This document shows, one piece after another, positions 8,575 to 16,397 of a stretch of 64,000 nucleotides of DNA. Each line of letters starts with the position of its first letter. Within the stretch, counting starts at the first letter, position 1. The stretch lies in contig NZ_NEVM01000001.1 of the NCBI RefSeq assembly GCF_002261225.1, forward strand, positions 1,364,001-1,428,000, read 5' to 3'. Source of the stretch: Bordetella genomosp. 10 (GTDB lineage Bacteria > Pseudomonadota > Gammaproteobacteria > Burkholderiales > Burkholderiaceae_B). Under the pieces are notes generated by a model, which saw nothing but the letters and a program-made list of their open reading frames with translations, searched no databases and was not told the origin of the DNA. The translations under genes and the position numbers were made by a program.

Positions 8575-9549
8575 TTATTGGGGTTGCAGGCCTATCTTGT
8601 TCGCCACGCGCTGCCATTTGGCGGTTTCCGAGGCCAGGTACTTGGCGAAGTATTGGGGCGACTGCGCGTCCGTAACGATACCGCGGTTTTCCAGGTCTTT
8701 CTTGACGGCGGGGTCGTTCAAGGCCGCGGTGGTCGCGTTCGACAAGGCCTGCACCACGGCTTCCGGCGTTCCTTTCGGCGCCACGAGGCCGAACCACGTG
8801 CCGCCGGAAAACCCCGGCACGCCGCTTTCGGCGATCGTCGGCAGGTCCGGCAGCAGGGCGGAGCGCTGGGCGGTGGCCATCGCCAGCGCCTTGATCTTGC
8901 CCGACTGGATCAGCGGCAGGACCGTGGTGATGGTGTCGAAGGTGACCTGGATCTGGCCGCCCATCAGGTCGGTCAGCGACGGCGCGCTGCCGCGATACGG
9001 CACGTGGGTCATCTTGATGCCGGCATCCAGGTTCAGCAGCTCGCCCGTAAGGTGGTTGGACGTGCCGCTGCCGAAGGACGAGAAATTGACCGCGCCGGGA
9101 TGCGCCTTGGCGTAGGCGATCAATTCCCGGACGTTATTGGGTGGGAAGTCCTTGTTGGCGACGAGGACGAAGGGCGCCTGCCCGACCAGGGCGATGGGCG
9201 CGAAGCTTTTCTCGGGATCGTAGGCCACGTCTTTCTTCGTCGACTTCGCGATCGACAGTTCGGGCGACGCGCCGAACAGCAGGGTGTAGCCGTCGGGCGT
9301 GGCGTTGGCCACCAGCGAGGCGCCGATGACGCCTCCGCCGCCGGCGCGGTTCTCCACCACGAAACTGCCGTGCATGTGCTCGCTCAGGGCTTTCGCCAGG
9401 ACGCGGGCGGCGATGTCGGTCGTGCCGCCGGCGGGATAGGCCACCACCATGCGCACCGGGCGCGCGGGATAGGTCTCGGCGCCCAGCGCCGCGCCCGCGG
9501 CGACGGCCAGGCCGCCCATGAGCAGCAGTTTGGTCAGGACTTTGAACAT
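8575..9549 (-). CDS. Bug-family periplasmic carboxylate receptor
   Basis: Tripartite tricarboxylate-type (TctC/Bug) binding protein, 324 residues, with a cleavable signal peptide ending near AALGA. Family landmarks are YPARPVRMVVAYPAGGTTD, FVVENRAGGGGVIGA and TPDGYTLLFG in the first third, and THVPYRG and PDLPTIAESGVPGF later. Such receptors bind small carboxylates, amides or amino acids and usually work with TctAB membrane proteins, which are not encoded nearby. It is the first gene of a two-gene unit with the DadA-like oxidase and is divergent from an IclR regulator across 216 bp. Confidence 0.9.
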   Translation of the reverse strand: MFKVLTKLLLMGGLAVAAGAALGAETYPARPVRMVVAYPAGGTTDIAARVLAKALSEHMHGSFVVENRAGGGGVIGASLVANATPDGYTLLFGASPELSIAKSTKKDVAYDPEKSFAPIALVGQAPFVLVANKDFPPNNVRELIAYAKAHPGAVNFSSFGSGTSNHLTGELLNLDAGIKMTHVPYRGSAPSLTDLMGGQIQVTFDTITTVLPLIQSGKIKALAMATAQRSALLPDLPTIAESGVPGFSGGTWFGLVAPKGTPEAVVQALSNATTAALNDPAVKKDLENRGIVTDAQSPQYFAKYLASETAKWQRVANKIGLQPQ

Positions 9550-9629
9550 GGTTATTCCCCTTGTGAATGCTTGATCGCGGCAGGGTTCTCTACGCTGGAC
9601 CTTGCCTGCGTAGAGGCTATATCGATAGA

Positions 9630-9671
9630 ATATTTGCCTGCAATAGCGGATATTGCATGCCGATATTTGCC
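9630..9671. promoter_or_regulatory. Candidate operator between Bug and IclR genes
   Basis: In the divergent promoter region the 9-mer ATATTTGCC occurs at 9630-9638 and again at 9663-9671, exactly 33 bp apart (about three helical turns). Between them GCAATA-gcgga-TATTGC (9640-9656) is a perfect inverted repeat. AT-rich sites in otherwise GC-rich DNA suit binding by the neighbouring IclR regulator. Assignment is inferred from position only. Confidence 0.45.
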
Positions 9672-9765
9672 GCGATCCGGGCGCGATCCCGCCGTGATTC
9701 CATCGTGATCTGTCCGTGACGGCCTTTCCCGCACCGGGGCCGGCGGCGCTTGGGAGAAGTCCATC

Positions 9766-10632
9766 GTGTCGTCCACCCCGTCTCCCAGCCTGTCTTTACA
9801 CAGCGACGACGTCGCCGAGGCCCATGGCCTCGGAAGAAAAAGCGCGGGCCGGGACGCCGCGGCGGGCGCCGATCGCCTGTTCGTCAACTCCGTCGCCAAG
9901 TGCTTCCGCGCGCTCGAAACCTTCAACGCGGCGCAGCGCCCGCTCAGCCTGAAGGAACTCACCGAACTGTCCGGCCTGGAGAAGAGCGCCGCCCAGCGGC
10001 TCACGCATACGCTGTGCGTCCTCGGCTATTTGCGCCAGCATCCGCGCACGCGCGCCTACGTGCTGTCGTCGCGCCTGCTGGAGTTCAGCCACAGCATGCT
10101 GGTGACCGACCTCATCCGGGAGGCAGCCGAGCCGCACTTGCGCGCGTTGAACCAGGCCTGCCGCGAGACGGTCAACCTGATGGACCTGGAAGGCAGCGAG
10201 ATCGTCTACGTGCTGCGCTATCCCAGCACCCATCCGGTCAGCGTCGACCTGCACGTCGGCTCGCGGCTGCCGGTCTTCTGCTCGGCGGCGGGACGCGCCA
10301 TCCTGGCGTGGCTGCCCCAGGCCGAGGCGGAACGCCTGCTCGCCGGTCCGCGCAAGGCCATGACGCCGCATACGGTCACCGACCTGGCCGCCTTGCGGCA
10401 GATCCTGGCCCAGGTGAAGCGCGAAGGCTACGTCGTGAACAACCAGGAGGCCTTCATCGGCGACATCTCGCTGGCCGCGCCGGTGTTCGACCGTGACGGC
10501 GAGGTGAAGGCGGCGATCAACATCGCCGTGCCTTCGCCGCGCTGGAGCATCGCGCGCGCGAAGAAGGAGCTCGCGCCCATGTTGCTGCAATGCGCGCGCC
10601 GCATCAGCAACGACCTGGCCGGCAGGCGCTGA
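9766..10632 (+). CDS. IclR-family transcriptional regulator
   Basis: 288 residues. After a variable tail, a winged helix-turn-helix spans about 45-105 (RPLSLKELTELSGLEKSAAQRLTH region). The effector-binding domain follows, with the family stretch GSRLPVFCSAAGRAILAW and a C-terminal GEVKAAINIAVPSPRW. Translation starts at GTG 9766 with GGAGAAG upstream. It faces the Bug/DadA-like unit across a shared promoter region and probably controls it, sensing the compound that is taken up. It converges on the LigI-like amidohydrolase gene. Confidence 0.85.
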   Translation: MSSTPSPSLSLHSDDVAEAHGLGRKSAGRDAAAGADRLFVNSVAKCFRALETFNAAQRPLSLKELTELSGLEKSAAQRLTHTLCVLGYLRQHPRTRAYVLSSRLLEFSHSMLVTDLIREAAEPHLRALNQACRETVNLMDLEGSEIVYVLRYPSTHPVSVDLHVGSRLPVFCSAAGRAILAWLPQAEAERLLAGPRKAMTPHTVTDLAALRQILAQVKREGYVVNNQEAFIGDISLAAPVFDRDGEVKAAINIAVPSPRWSIARAKKELAPMLLQCARRISNDLAGRR

Positions 10633-10677
10633 GGCGCAGCGTTGCCGCCCGGTCTTCTTGTTCCCGGCTTCTTGTCC

Positions 10678-11559
10678 CTATGCCGAGGATGCCCGGGACG
10701 GCACGGGATCGAAGCCGTACAGCGATTGAGGGTTGTCCACGAGCAGCCGCCGGCGCAGCGCCGCGTCGGACGTCCAGTCGGCCAGCAGTCCCAGCAATCG
10801 TCCGGCGTCGGGCATGGGCCGTTCGCCGGCCGAGGCGGCCGGGTGAGGCCAGTCCGTGCCCCAGACCAGGCGTTCGGGCGCCGCAGCGAGCAGGGCGCGC
10901 GCCACCGGCGCGCGATCCTCGTAGGCGGGTGGGCCGCTGCGGCTGTCCAGGTAGGCGCCCGACAGCTTGATCCAGGTATTCCCCTGGTCGAGCAGGCCGC
11001 GCACGGCAGCGAGGGCGGCATGGGCGGCGGAATCGACGCCGCCCGCGTGCGGCAGGCGCGCGAGATGATCCAGCACGACGGGGACGGGCAGGCGCCGCAA
11101 CATCGGGGCCAGCGCCGCGATGGTGTCGGCCTGCGCGTGGAGCTGGACGTGCCAGCCCACGTCCGCGAGCCTGGGCGCCAGCGCTTCGATGGAGGCGCTC
11201 CCCAGCGCCGCGCCGCGGGCCAGGTTGAAGCGCACGCCGCGCGCGCCCTGGTCGTGCAGCTCGCGCAGCAGCGCCGGCGAGGCGTCGGGCGGCACCACCA
11301 CGACGGCGCGGGCGCGAGCCGGTCCGAACCGGCGCACGGCGTCCAGGGTGCAGCGGTTATCGACGCCGTAGCTCGACGGCTGCACGACGACCACCCGTTC
11401 CAGGCCCAGCCTCGCCTGGATCCGCCGGTAGTCCTCCACGGTCGCCGGCGGCGGCTTCAGTTCGGCGTCCGGCAGGTAGGGAAAGCGCGGATCGTTGATG
11501 TGGATATGGCAGTCGCAGGCGCCGGCCGGCATGGCGAAGGGGGGCTGGTCGCTCGCCAT
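10678..11559 (-). CDS. Amidohydrolase 2 family protein (LigI-like lactone hydrolase)
   Basis: 293-residue TIM-barrel hydrolase resembling 2-pyrone-4,6-dicarboxylate lactonase (LigI) and sugar-lactone hydrolases of the amidohydrolase-2 group. Landmarks are CDCHIHINDP near the N-terminus (metal His-x-His), VVLDHLAR (barrel His/Asp), WIKLSGAY, LVWGTDWPHP (catalytic Asp) and a C-terminal DNPQSLYGF. It lies one base after the stop of the upstream Bug gene, so a carboxylated lactone or a related dicarboxylate is a reasonable substrate. The specific compound cannot be told from sequence. Confidence 0.8.
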   Translation of the reverse strand: MASDQPPFAMPAGACDCHIHINDPRFPYLPDAELKPPPATVEDYRRIQARLGLERVVVVQPSSYGVDNRCTLDAVRRFGPARARAVVVVPPDASPALLRELHDQGARGVRFNLARGAALGSASIEALAPRLADVGWHVQLHAQADTIAALAPMLRRLPVPVVLDHLARLPHAGGVDSAAHAALAAVRGLLDQGNTWIKLSGAYLDSRSGPPAYEDRAPVARALLAAAPERLVWGTDWPHPAASAGERPMPDAGRLLGLLADWTSDAALRRRLLVDNPQSLYGFDPVPSRASSA

Positions 11560-11560
11560 C

Positions 11561-12556
11561 TCAATCCTGGGTCGAGATGTGGTTCGCCTTGGCCACGTCG
11601 CGCCAGCGCTGCACTTCTTCCGCGGCGTATTGCTGGAAGGCGGCCTGGTCCATGGTCACCACTTCGGCGCCGAGCTTCCGGAAGCGCTCCTGGAGAGCCG
11701 GGTCCTGCTTGGCATGCTGCAAGGCCGTCGCCAGCCGCGTTTCCACGGCCTTGGGCAAGCCGGCGGGCGCGAACAGCGCCGTATAGACTTCCGCCGTGAC
11801 GCCCGGAACGCCTTGTTCGGCCAGGGTCGGCACGTCGGGCATCAGGGGAGAGCGGCGCTCGCTCAACTGGGCGATGGCGCGGATGCGGCCTTCCTGCGCG
11901 ATGGGCATGGAAGAGCTGCTCTGGTCGAACATGCCGTCGATCTGGCCGCTGATGACGTCGCTCATCGCCTGGCCGGCGCCCTTGTAGGGGATATGGGTCG
12001 CGCGCAGCCGCGACTTCTGCTTGACCAGCTCCAGCGTCAGGTGGTTGAAGGAGCCGATGCCGGGCGAGCCGAAACTCAGGCCGTCCCGTTTGCTGAGCGA
12101 ATATTTCACCAGTTCATCGAAGGTCTTGGCCGGGACCTTGGGATTGACGACCAGCAGCGACGGCGTGGTCGTCACGCCGCCGAGAATGGTGAAGTCCTTG
12201 ATCGGATCGTAGGGCGTATGGCTGTTGGTCGCGGGCACCGTGGCGTTGGAGCCGCTGCTGCCCAGCATCAGGGTATAGCCGTCGGCCGGCGCGCGCGCCA
12301 CCGAGCTGGCGCCGATCGCCCCGCCGCCGCCCGAGCGGTTCTCAATCACGATGGCGCGGCCCAGTTCCTTGGTGAGCAGCGGCGCCAGCACGCGGGCGGT
12401 GATGTCGACGTTGCCGCCGGGGGCGAAGGGCACGACCATCGTGATGGGATGGTTCGGGTAGTCGTCGGCCAGGGCGGGGGACGCGGCGGCCGCCGCCGCG
12501 AGGGCCATCAGGGTCGTGCCGGCGCGGCGCGCGAGGCGGGGAAGTCGAAAGGGCAT
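11561..12556 (-). CDS. Bug-family periplasmic carboxylate receptor
   Basis: 331-residue Bug/TctC receptor. The signal peptide has twin arginines (RLARRAGTTLMALAAAAAAS, cleaved near ALA). Core motifs are NHPITMVVPFAPGGNVD, AIVIENRSGGGGAIGA, ADGYTLMLG and THIPYKGAG. A GGGAGA site lies 6-7 bp before the ATG. It heads a two-gene unit with the LigI-like hydrolase and is divergent from a LysR regulator 124 bp away. No membrane partner is encoded here. Confidence 0.9.
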   Translation of the reverse strand: MPFRLPRLARRAGTTLMALAAAAAASPALADDYPNHPITMVVPFAPGGNVDITARVLAPLLTKELGRAIVIENRSGGGGAIGASSVARAPADGYTLMLGSSGSNATVPATNSHTPYDPIKDFTILGGVTTTPSLLVVNPKVPAKTFDELVKYSLSKRDGLSFGSPGIGSFNHLTLELVKQKSRLRATHIPYKGAGQAMSDVISGQIDGMFDQSSSSMPIAQEGRIRAIAQLSERRSPLMPDVPTLAEQGVPGVTAEVYTALFAPAGLPKAVETRLATALQHAKQDPALQERFRKLGAEVVTMDQAAFQQYAAEEVQRWRDVAKANHISTQD

Positions 12557-12623
12557 GGCTTGTCTCCCTGTTGATTATTCGTATAGCGCGAGTATGGCCT
12601 TGGGCGCCGGCGGGATAGCACAA

Positions 12624-12651
12624 CAAAAGGTATGCTAAGAATATTCTTTTG
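12624..12651. promoter_or_regulatory. Candidate LysR operator with 12-bp palindrome
   Basis: The Bug-LysR divergent gap contains AAGAATATTCTT, a perfect 12-bp palindrome (12637-12648), flanked by CAAAA (12624-12628) and TTTTG (12647-12651). GGTAT is repeated on both sides. The island is markedly AT-rich and close to the regulator start, as expected for an autoregulatory LysR site. Inferred from position and symmetry. Confidence 0.45.
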
Positions 12652-12680
12652 GTATCTTCCGGCGAAGGAAAGGGGACATC

Positions 12681-13547
12681 GTGGACACCGCATGGCTGCG
12701 CAGTTTCCTGCTGGTGGTGGAGGCCGGCTCCATGGCCGAAGCCGCCCGGCGCCTGGACATCACGCCGGCGGCGGTGGCCAAGCAGTTGCGCAACCTGGAA
12801 AGGGAAGTCGGCACGCCGTTGCTGGCGCGATCGGGACGCACGGTGCGGCCCACGGACGCCGGGCATCGGGTGACGGGCATCGCGCGCTCCCTGCAGGCCG
12901 ACCTGGCCCAATTGAAGCGCTCCGCCTTCGACGGCGAGATGCAGGGCGAACTGCGGCTGGGGACGATCAGCACGGCCTTGCACAGCCTGGTGCCGGACAT
13001 GCTGGCCCGCCTGGTCAAGCAGCATCCGCAATTGCGGGTGTTCATCCAGCCTGGCATGTCCATGGACCTGTACGACGCGGTGCAGTCGGAGGCGCTCGAT
13101 GCCGCCGTCTGCCTGCACCCGCAGTTCGCGCTGCCCAAGGCTTTCTTCTGGCACACCTTGCGCGAGGAGCCGCTGGTGGCGCTGGTGCCGCAGCGGCTGG
13201 CCCGGCGCGATCCGCACGATCTGCTGCGCCGCGAGCCGTTGATCCGCTATGACCGGCGGCAATGGGGCGGACGCCAGGCCGAGGACTATCTGCGCAAGGC
13301 CGGCATCGTGCCGCACGAGCGGTTCGAACTCAGTTCGCTGGCCGCGATCGCCATGATGGTCGACCGCGGGCTGGGGGTGTCGCTGGCTCCCGATGCCGGA
13401 TCGCCCTGGCCGGGCGGCCTGCGGCTGGCGAAGCTGGCCCTGCCCGTGCCGATGGAGCCCAGGCTCGTCGGCGTGCTGTGCCTGCGCTCGTCCTCGCGGC
13501 TCGCGCTGGTGCGGCGCATGGTCGAGCTGGCGGCGGCGAGCCGCTGA
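12681..13547 (+). CDS. LysR-family transcriptional regulator
   Basis: 288 residues with the N-terminal LysR helix-turn-helix (WLRSFLLVVEAGSMAEAARR and the recognition helix after DITPAAVAKQLRNLE), then a co-inducer domain (GELRLGTIST, DAAVCLHPQF, MMVDRGLGVSLAPD). Start GTG 12681 is preceded by AAAGGGG. It faces the Bug/LigI-like unit and probably activates it. Its 3' end lies 7 bp from the convergent LprI/OB protein gene. Confidence 0.88.
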   Translation: MDTAWLRSFLLVVEAGSMAEAARRLDITPAAVAKQLRNLEREVGTPLLARSGRTVRPTDAGHRVTGIARSLQADLAQLKRSAFDGEMQGELRLGTISTALHSLVPDMLARLVKQHPQLRVFIQPGMSMDLYDAVQSEALDAAVCLHPQFALPKAFFWHTLREEPLVALVPQRLARRDPHDLLRREPLIRYDRRQWGGRQAEDYLRKAGIVPHERFELSSLAAIAMMVDRGLGVSLAPDAGSPWPGGLRLAKLALPVPMEPRLVGVLCLRSSSRLALVRRMVELAAASR

Positions 13548-13554
13548 GCGCGCG

Positions 13555-14352
13555 TCAAGGGGCGTCGGCGCAGCGCAGCACGGGGTCGCCGATGACCAGG
13601 CCCTGGACGACGCAGGCGACGGCGATTTTCTGGCCTTTCCGGAGCTGGGCGATGCGCGGCGACGCGGTCCTGGGGAAATCCAGGTGCACGGACGGCAGCG
13701 GATTGTCGGCCGCCGTCAGTTCGATATAGGGATCGCCGTCGGCCGGCGTCCGGACGCCGGAGACCGTGCCGTTGACCTTGATGGTCTTGCCCTTGTATTT
13801 GCGGTCGGCCGCGGTCTCGTCTTGCTTGTAGTCGGCATAAAGCACCGTCGCGGCGACCTCGGGGGCGTTGGCCGCCGAGGGCGCTGCCGGGGCCGGCGGG
13901 GTGGGATGCGCGCGGGGCGCGGCTTGCGGATCGGGGGCAGCGTCGCGGCCGTTGGGCGTAGTGGGCGGCGCCGGCGCCGGTGCGGGCGCAGGGGCGGGCG
14001 AGGCATGCGCCGGCGCGGGCGGCGGAGGCGCTGGCCGCACAGGCGCGTCCAGCGCATAAAGGCGTTCCTGGTCGGCGTACCACTGGCGGACGCAGGCCGC
14101 GTCGGTGCAGGTCTTTTCGCGTCGCAGCCATTCCTGCCGGGCGCGGTCGCTGAAGGCCTTCTTATCCTTGGCGCGCGCGCGGGCGGCGTCGAAGGTCTGC
14201 TTCAGGTGGTCGTCGGCCTGCGAGAGATCGGGCGTGCTGCATATCAGCTTCTCGGGCGTCGAACGGGCCTTGGCGCAGTCGAAGGTGACGGCGCGGGCGC
14301 CCCAGGGGAGAACGGACAACGTCGCCGCCGCGATCCAGGCCAGGTTTTTCAT
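13555..14352 (-). CDS. Exported protein with LprI-like domain, Pro/Ala linker and OB-like domain
   Basis: 265 residues with a signal peptide (MKNLAWIAAATLSVLPWGA region). Residues ~22-100 match the LprI/DUF1311 lysozyme-inhibitor-type domain: FDCAKARSTPEKLIC, then RQEWLRREKTCTDAACVRQWY with paired cysteines. A Pro/Ala-rich linker (~105-160) follows. The C-terminal ~100 residues look like the tRNA_anti-like OB fold (KGKTIKVNGTVSGV and later GQKIAVACVVQGL). Both domain types occur in periplasmic proteins of unclear function. Joining them through a proline-rich spacer suggests an envelope protein; inhibition of lysozyme is only a family-based guess. Confidence 0.65.
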   Translation of the reverse strand: MKNLAWIAAATLSVLPWGARAVTFDCAKARSTPEKLICSTPDLSQADDHLKQTFDAARARAKDKKAFSDRARQEWLRREKTCTDAACVRQWYADQERLYALDAPVRPAPPPPAPAHASPAPAPAPAPAPPTTPNGRDAAPDPQAAPRAHPTPPAPAAPSAANAPEVAATVLYADYKQDETAADRKYKGKTIKVNGTVSGVRTPADGDPYIELTAADNPLPSVHLDFPRTASPRIAQLRKGQKIAVACVVQGLVIGDPVLRCADAP

Positions 14353-14378
14353 CGAAATACGCTCGCAAGGGAATGGAG

Positions 14379-14397
14379 ACCGGCATTCTAGGCCGGT
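14379..14397 (-). terminator. Hairpin after the LysE-type gene
   Basis: ACCGGC (14379-14384) and GCCGGT (14392-14397) form a 6-bp stem with a 7-base loop, placed just past the stop of the LysE-family gene read leftwards. The T run is on the + strand side, so termination efficiency for the minus strand is doubtful. Confidence 0.3.
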
Positions 14398-14404
14398 TTT
14401 GCCG

Positions 14405-15049
14405 CTACTTCGAGACCGGCGCGCCGGCGCTGGACACCAGGTAGCCCGCGATCGCCAGCATGCACGCGCCCAGCACGCCGTCCTGCGCCTGCAGGAACCA
14501 GCGGTTGCGCGTCAGCCAGTTGCGGATGCGCGCCGCGCCGTAGGCGTAGGTGGCGCCGGAACACAGGCCGAAGAGCTTGGAAATCACCGCCAGGACCAGC
14601 ATCTGCAGCCAGACCGGACCGGCGCCGGGATCGGTGAATTGCGGCAGGAAGGCGATCAGGAAGATGAAGACCTTGGGATTGAGCAGGTTGGTCATGAAGC
14701 CCTGGATGAACACCTGGCGGCCTTCGCCCTTGGCGGGGGCGGCCGCCAGGTCGCGCGGCCTGCGGCTGCGGCGCAGGGCCTGGATGCCCAGGTAGACCAT
14801 GTACAGCGCGCCGGCCAGCTTCACGAACAGGAAAAGCGTGGGCGATTCCCGGAAGATCGCCGCCAGGCCGAGGACCACCAGGGGGATCTGCACGAAGCCG
14901 GCGCAAAAGGTGCCCAATACGCTCAGCCAGGCGATGCGGAAACCCTGCGTCATGCCGCGCGTGAGCGTCAACGCCATGTCCGGGCCGGGGGTGAGCTTCA
15001 AGGCCAGGTCGGCGGCCAGGAAAAGCAGGAGCATGTGCAGGGTGGGCAT
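14405..15049 (-). CDS. LysE/RhtB-family amino-acid exporter
   Basis: 214-residue inner-membrane exporter of the LysE/RhtB superfamily, with about six hydrophobic spans. The N-terminal LALKLTPGPDMALTLTRGMTQG is the family hallmark (TPGPD). GALYMVYLGIQALR and LLNPKVFIFLIAFLPQF are the other conserved stretches. It probably exports an amino acid or small metabolite; specificity cannot be read. It stands alone between the LprI-domain gene and a Bug gene, all on the minus strand. Confidence 0.9.
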   Translation of the reverse strand: MPTLHMLLLFLAADLALKLTPGPDMALTLTRGMTQGFRIAWLSVLGTFCAGFVQIPLVVLGLAAIFRESPTLFLFVKLAGALYMVYLGIQALRRSRRPRDLAAAPAKGEGRQVFIQGFMTNLLNPKVFIFLIAFLPQFTDPGAGPVWLQMLVLAVISKLFGLCSGATYAYGAARIRNWLTRNRWFLQAQDGVLGACMLAIAGYLVSSAGAPVSK

Positions 15050-15113
15050 GGCGGGGACGTCGCGGAGGGGAGGGGAGGGGATACCGGCGGAATATTACCC
15101 TCCCGCGGCGCCG

Positions 15114-16118
15114 TCAGCGCGCCGAGACGCCGCCGATCTTCTTGATCAGGGCCGCCCACTTGGCCACGTCCTCGCGCAGATAGGCGTTGTAGTGGTCGGG
15201 ATCGTCGGCCACGACCGTCCCGCCCTGTTGCAGGATTTTCTCCTGGAAGGCGGAGTCGGCGGCGGCCTGCCTGACGACGCCGTACAGCTTGTCCACGATG
15301 GGACGCGGCGTGCCGGCCGGCGCGAGCAGGCCGAACATGGTGCCGATTTCGATGTCCAGGCCCTGCTCGGCGAAAGTGGGCACCTTGGGCAGCACGGGCA
15401 GCCTGTCCTTGCTGGCCACGCCCAGCGCCTTCAACTGGCCCGAGGACAGCAGGCCCTGCGCCGAGATGTAGGTGGTGAAGGTCATCTGCACCTGGCCGGA
15501 GAGCACGTCCGTCAGCGCCGGCGCGGCGCCGGTGTAGGGCACGTGCGTGATGTCCAGCTTCGTCGCCTGCTTGAACATCTCGCCGGCCAGGTGCGGCGCG
15601 CCGCCCGCGCCGCTGCTGGAGAAATTCAGTTCGCCGGGATGCGCCTTGCCGTAGGCGATGAGCCCCTGCAGGCTGTCGCCGGCGAAGCCGGCCTTGGTCA
15701 CCAGCATCATGGGCGCGAACGCCACCATGGTGACGCCGGTGAAGCTCTTGATCGGATCGTAGGGCGTCTGGGGAATGACCGCGGGATTGAGCGTCAGGTT
15801 GGTGCTGGTGAACAGCAGGGTATAGCCGTCGGGCGCGGCGCGCGCCACGATGTCGGCGCCGATATTGCCGCTGGCGCCGGGCCGGTTGTCGACGATCACC
15901 GGCTGCTTGAGGGCCTTGGTCAGGCGCTCGGCCGTGGTGCGGGCCAGGATGTCGGTGCTGCCGCCCGGCGCCCACGGCACCACCAGGCGGATGGGCCTGG
16001 ACGGATAGTCCGCGGCGGCGTGGGCCGCCCGCGGCAAGGCCAGGCCGCCCAGGGGCAGGGCCAGGGTGAAGGTAGTCAGGGCGGCGAGGGATATCGCGCC
16101 GCGCAACCATGGTTTCAT
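15114..16118 (-). CDS. Bug-family periplasmic carboxylate receptor
   Basis: 334-residue Bug/TctC receptor. Start ATG 16118 is chosen because it has GAGGAGA just upstream and begins the signal peptide (MKPWLRGAISLAAL, cleaved after AHA). The longer open frame adds 30 residues without signal character. Core motifs are SRPIRLVVPWAPGGSTD, PVIVDNRPGASGNIGA, PDGYTLLFTS and THVPYTGAAP. It is divergent from another Bug gene at 16398, an unusual arrangement with no regulator between them. Confidence 0.9.
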   Translation of the reverse strand: MKPWLRGAISLAALTTFTLALPLGGLALPRAAHAAADYPSRPIRLVVPWAPGGSTDILARTTAERLTKALKQPVIVDNRPGASGNIGADIVARAAPDGYTLLFTSTNLTLNPAVIPQTPYDPIKSFTGVTMVAFAPMMLVTKAGFAGDSLQGLIAYGKAHPGELNFSSSGAGGAPHLAGEMFKQATKLDITHVPYTGAAPALTDVLSGQVQMTFTTYISAQGLLSSGQLKALGVASKDRLPVLPKVPTFAEQGLDIEIGTMFGLLAPAGTPRPIVDKLYGVVRQAAADSAFQEKILQQGGTVVADDPDHYNAYLREDVAKWAALIKKIGGVSAR

Positions 16119-16205
16119 TTTCGTCTCCTCGTCGCCGTGGTGTTCTTGTGCTGTGATTCTGGCGCGCGCGCCTCGCGCGGAGATAGGCCGGGGCGTCGAA
16201 TGCGC

Positions 16206-16278
16206 CATTCAAGAATTCCGAAACGGGCGCCGGCCCGGGCCTGCGCGCCCGCGAGCATTCAAGCCGCGAGCATTCAAG
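16206..16278. promoter_or_regulatory. Triplicated CATTCAAG in divergent Bug-Bug promoter region
   Basis: CATTCAAG occurs at 16206-16213, 16256-16263 and 16271-16278. The last two are part of a 13-mer (GCGAGCATTCAAG) repeated 15 bp apart. The segment lies between two divergent Bug genes. It may be a regulator site or a small duplication; no regulator is adjacent. Confidence 0.35.
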
Positions 16279-16397
16279 ATTTGTGAATCGCCTCTTCGGC
16301 TTCTTCCGGTTCTCCGATCGGCGCGAGGCGGGCAAAATCCTTCGCAATACCGACAAGGCCGACCGCCGACCGCGAAGGCAAAGAACCGGAGACAACC

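Noticed and set aside
7513-9708. 731-codon + strand frame across the oxidase and Bug genes
   Set aside because: Antisense to two clear minus-strand genes and Arg/Gly/Gln-rich; not a real protein.
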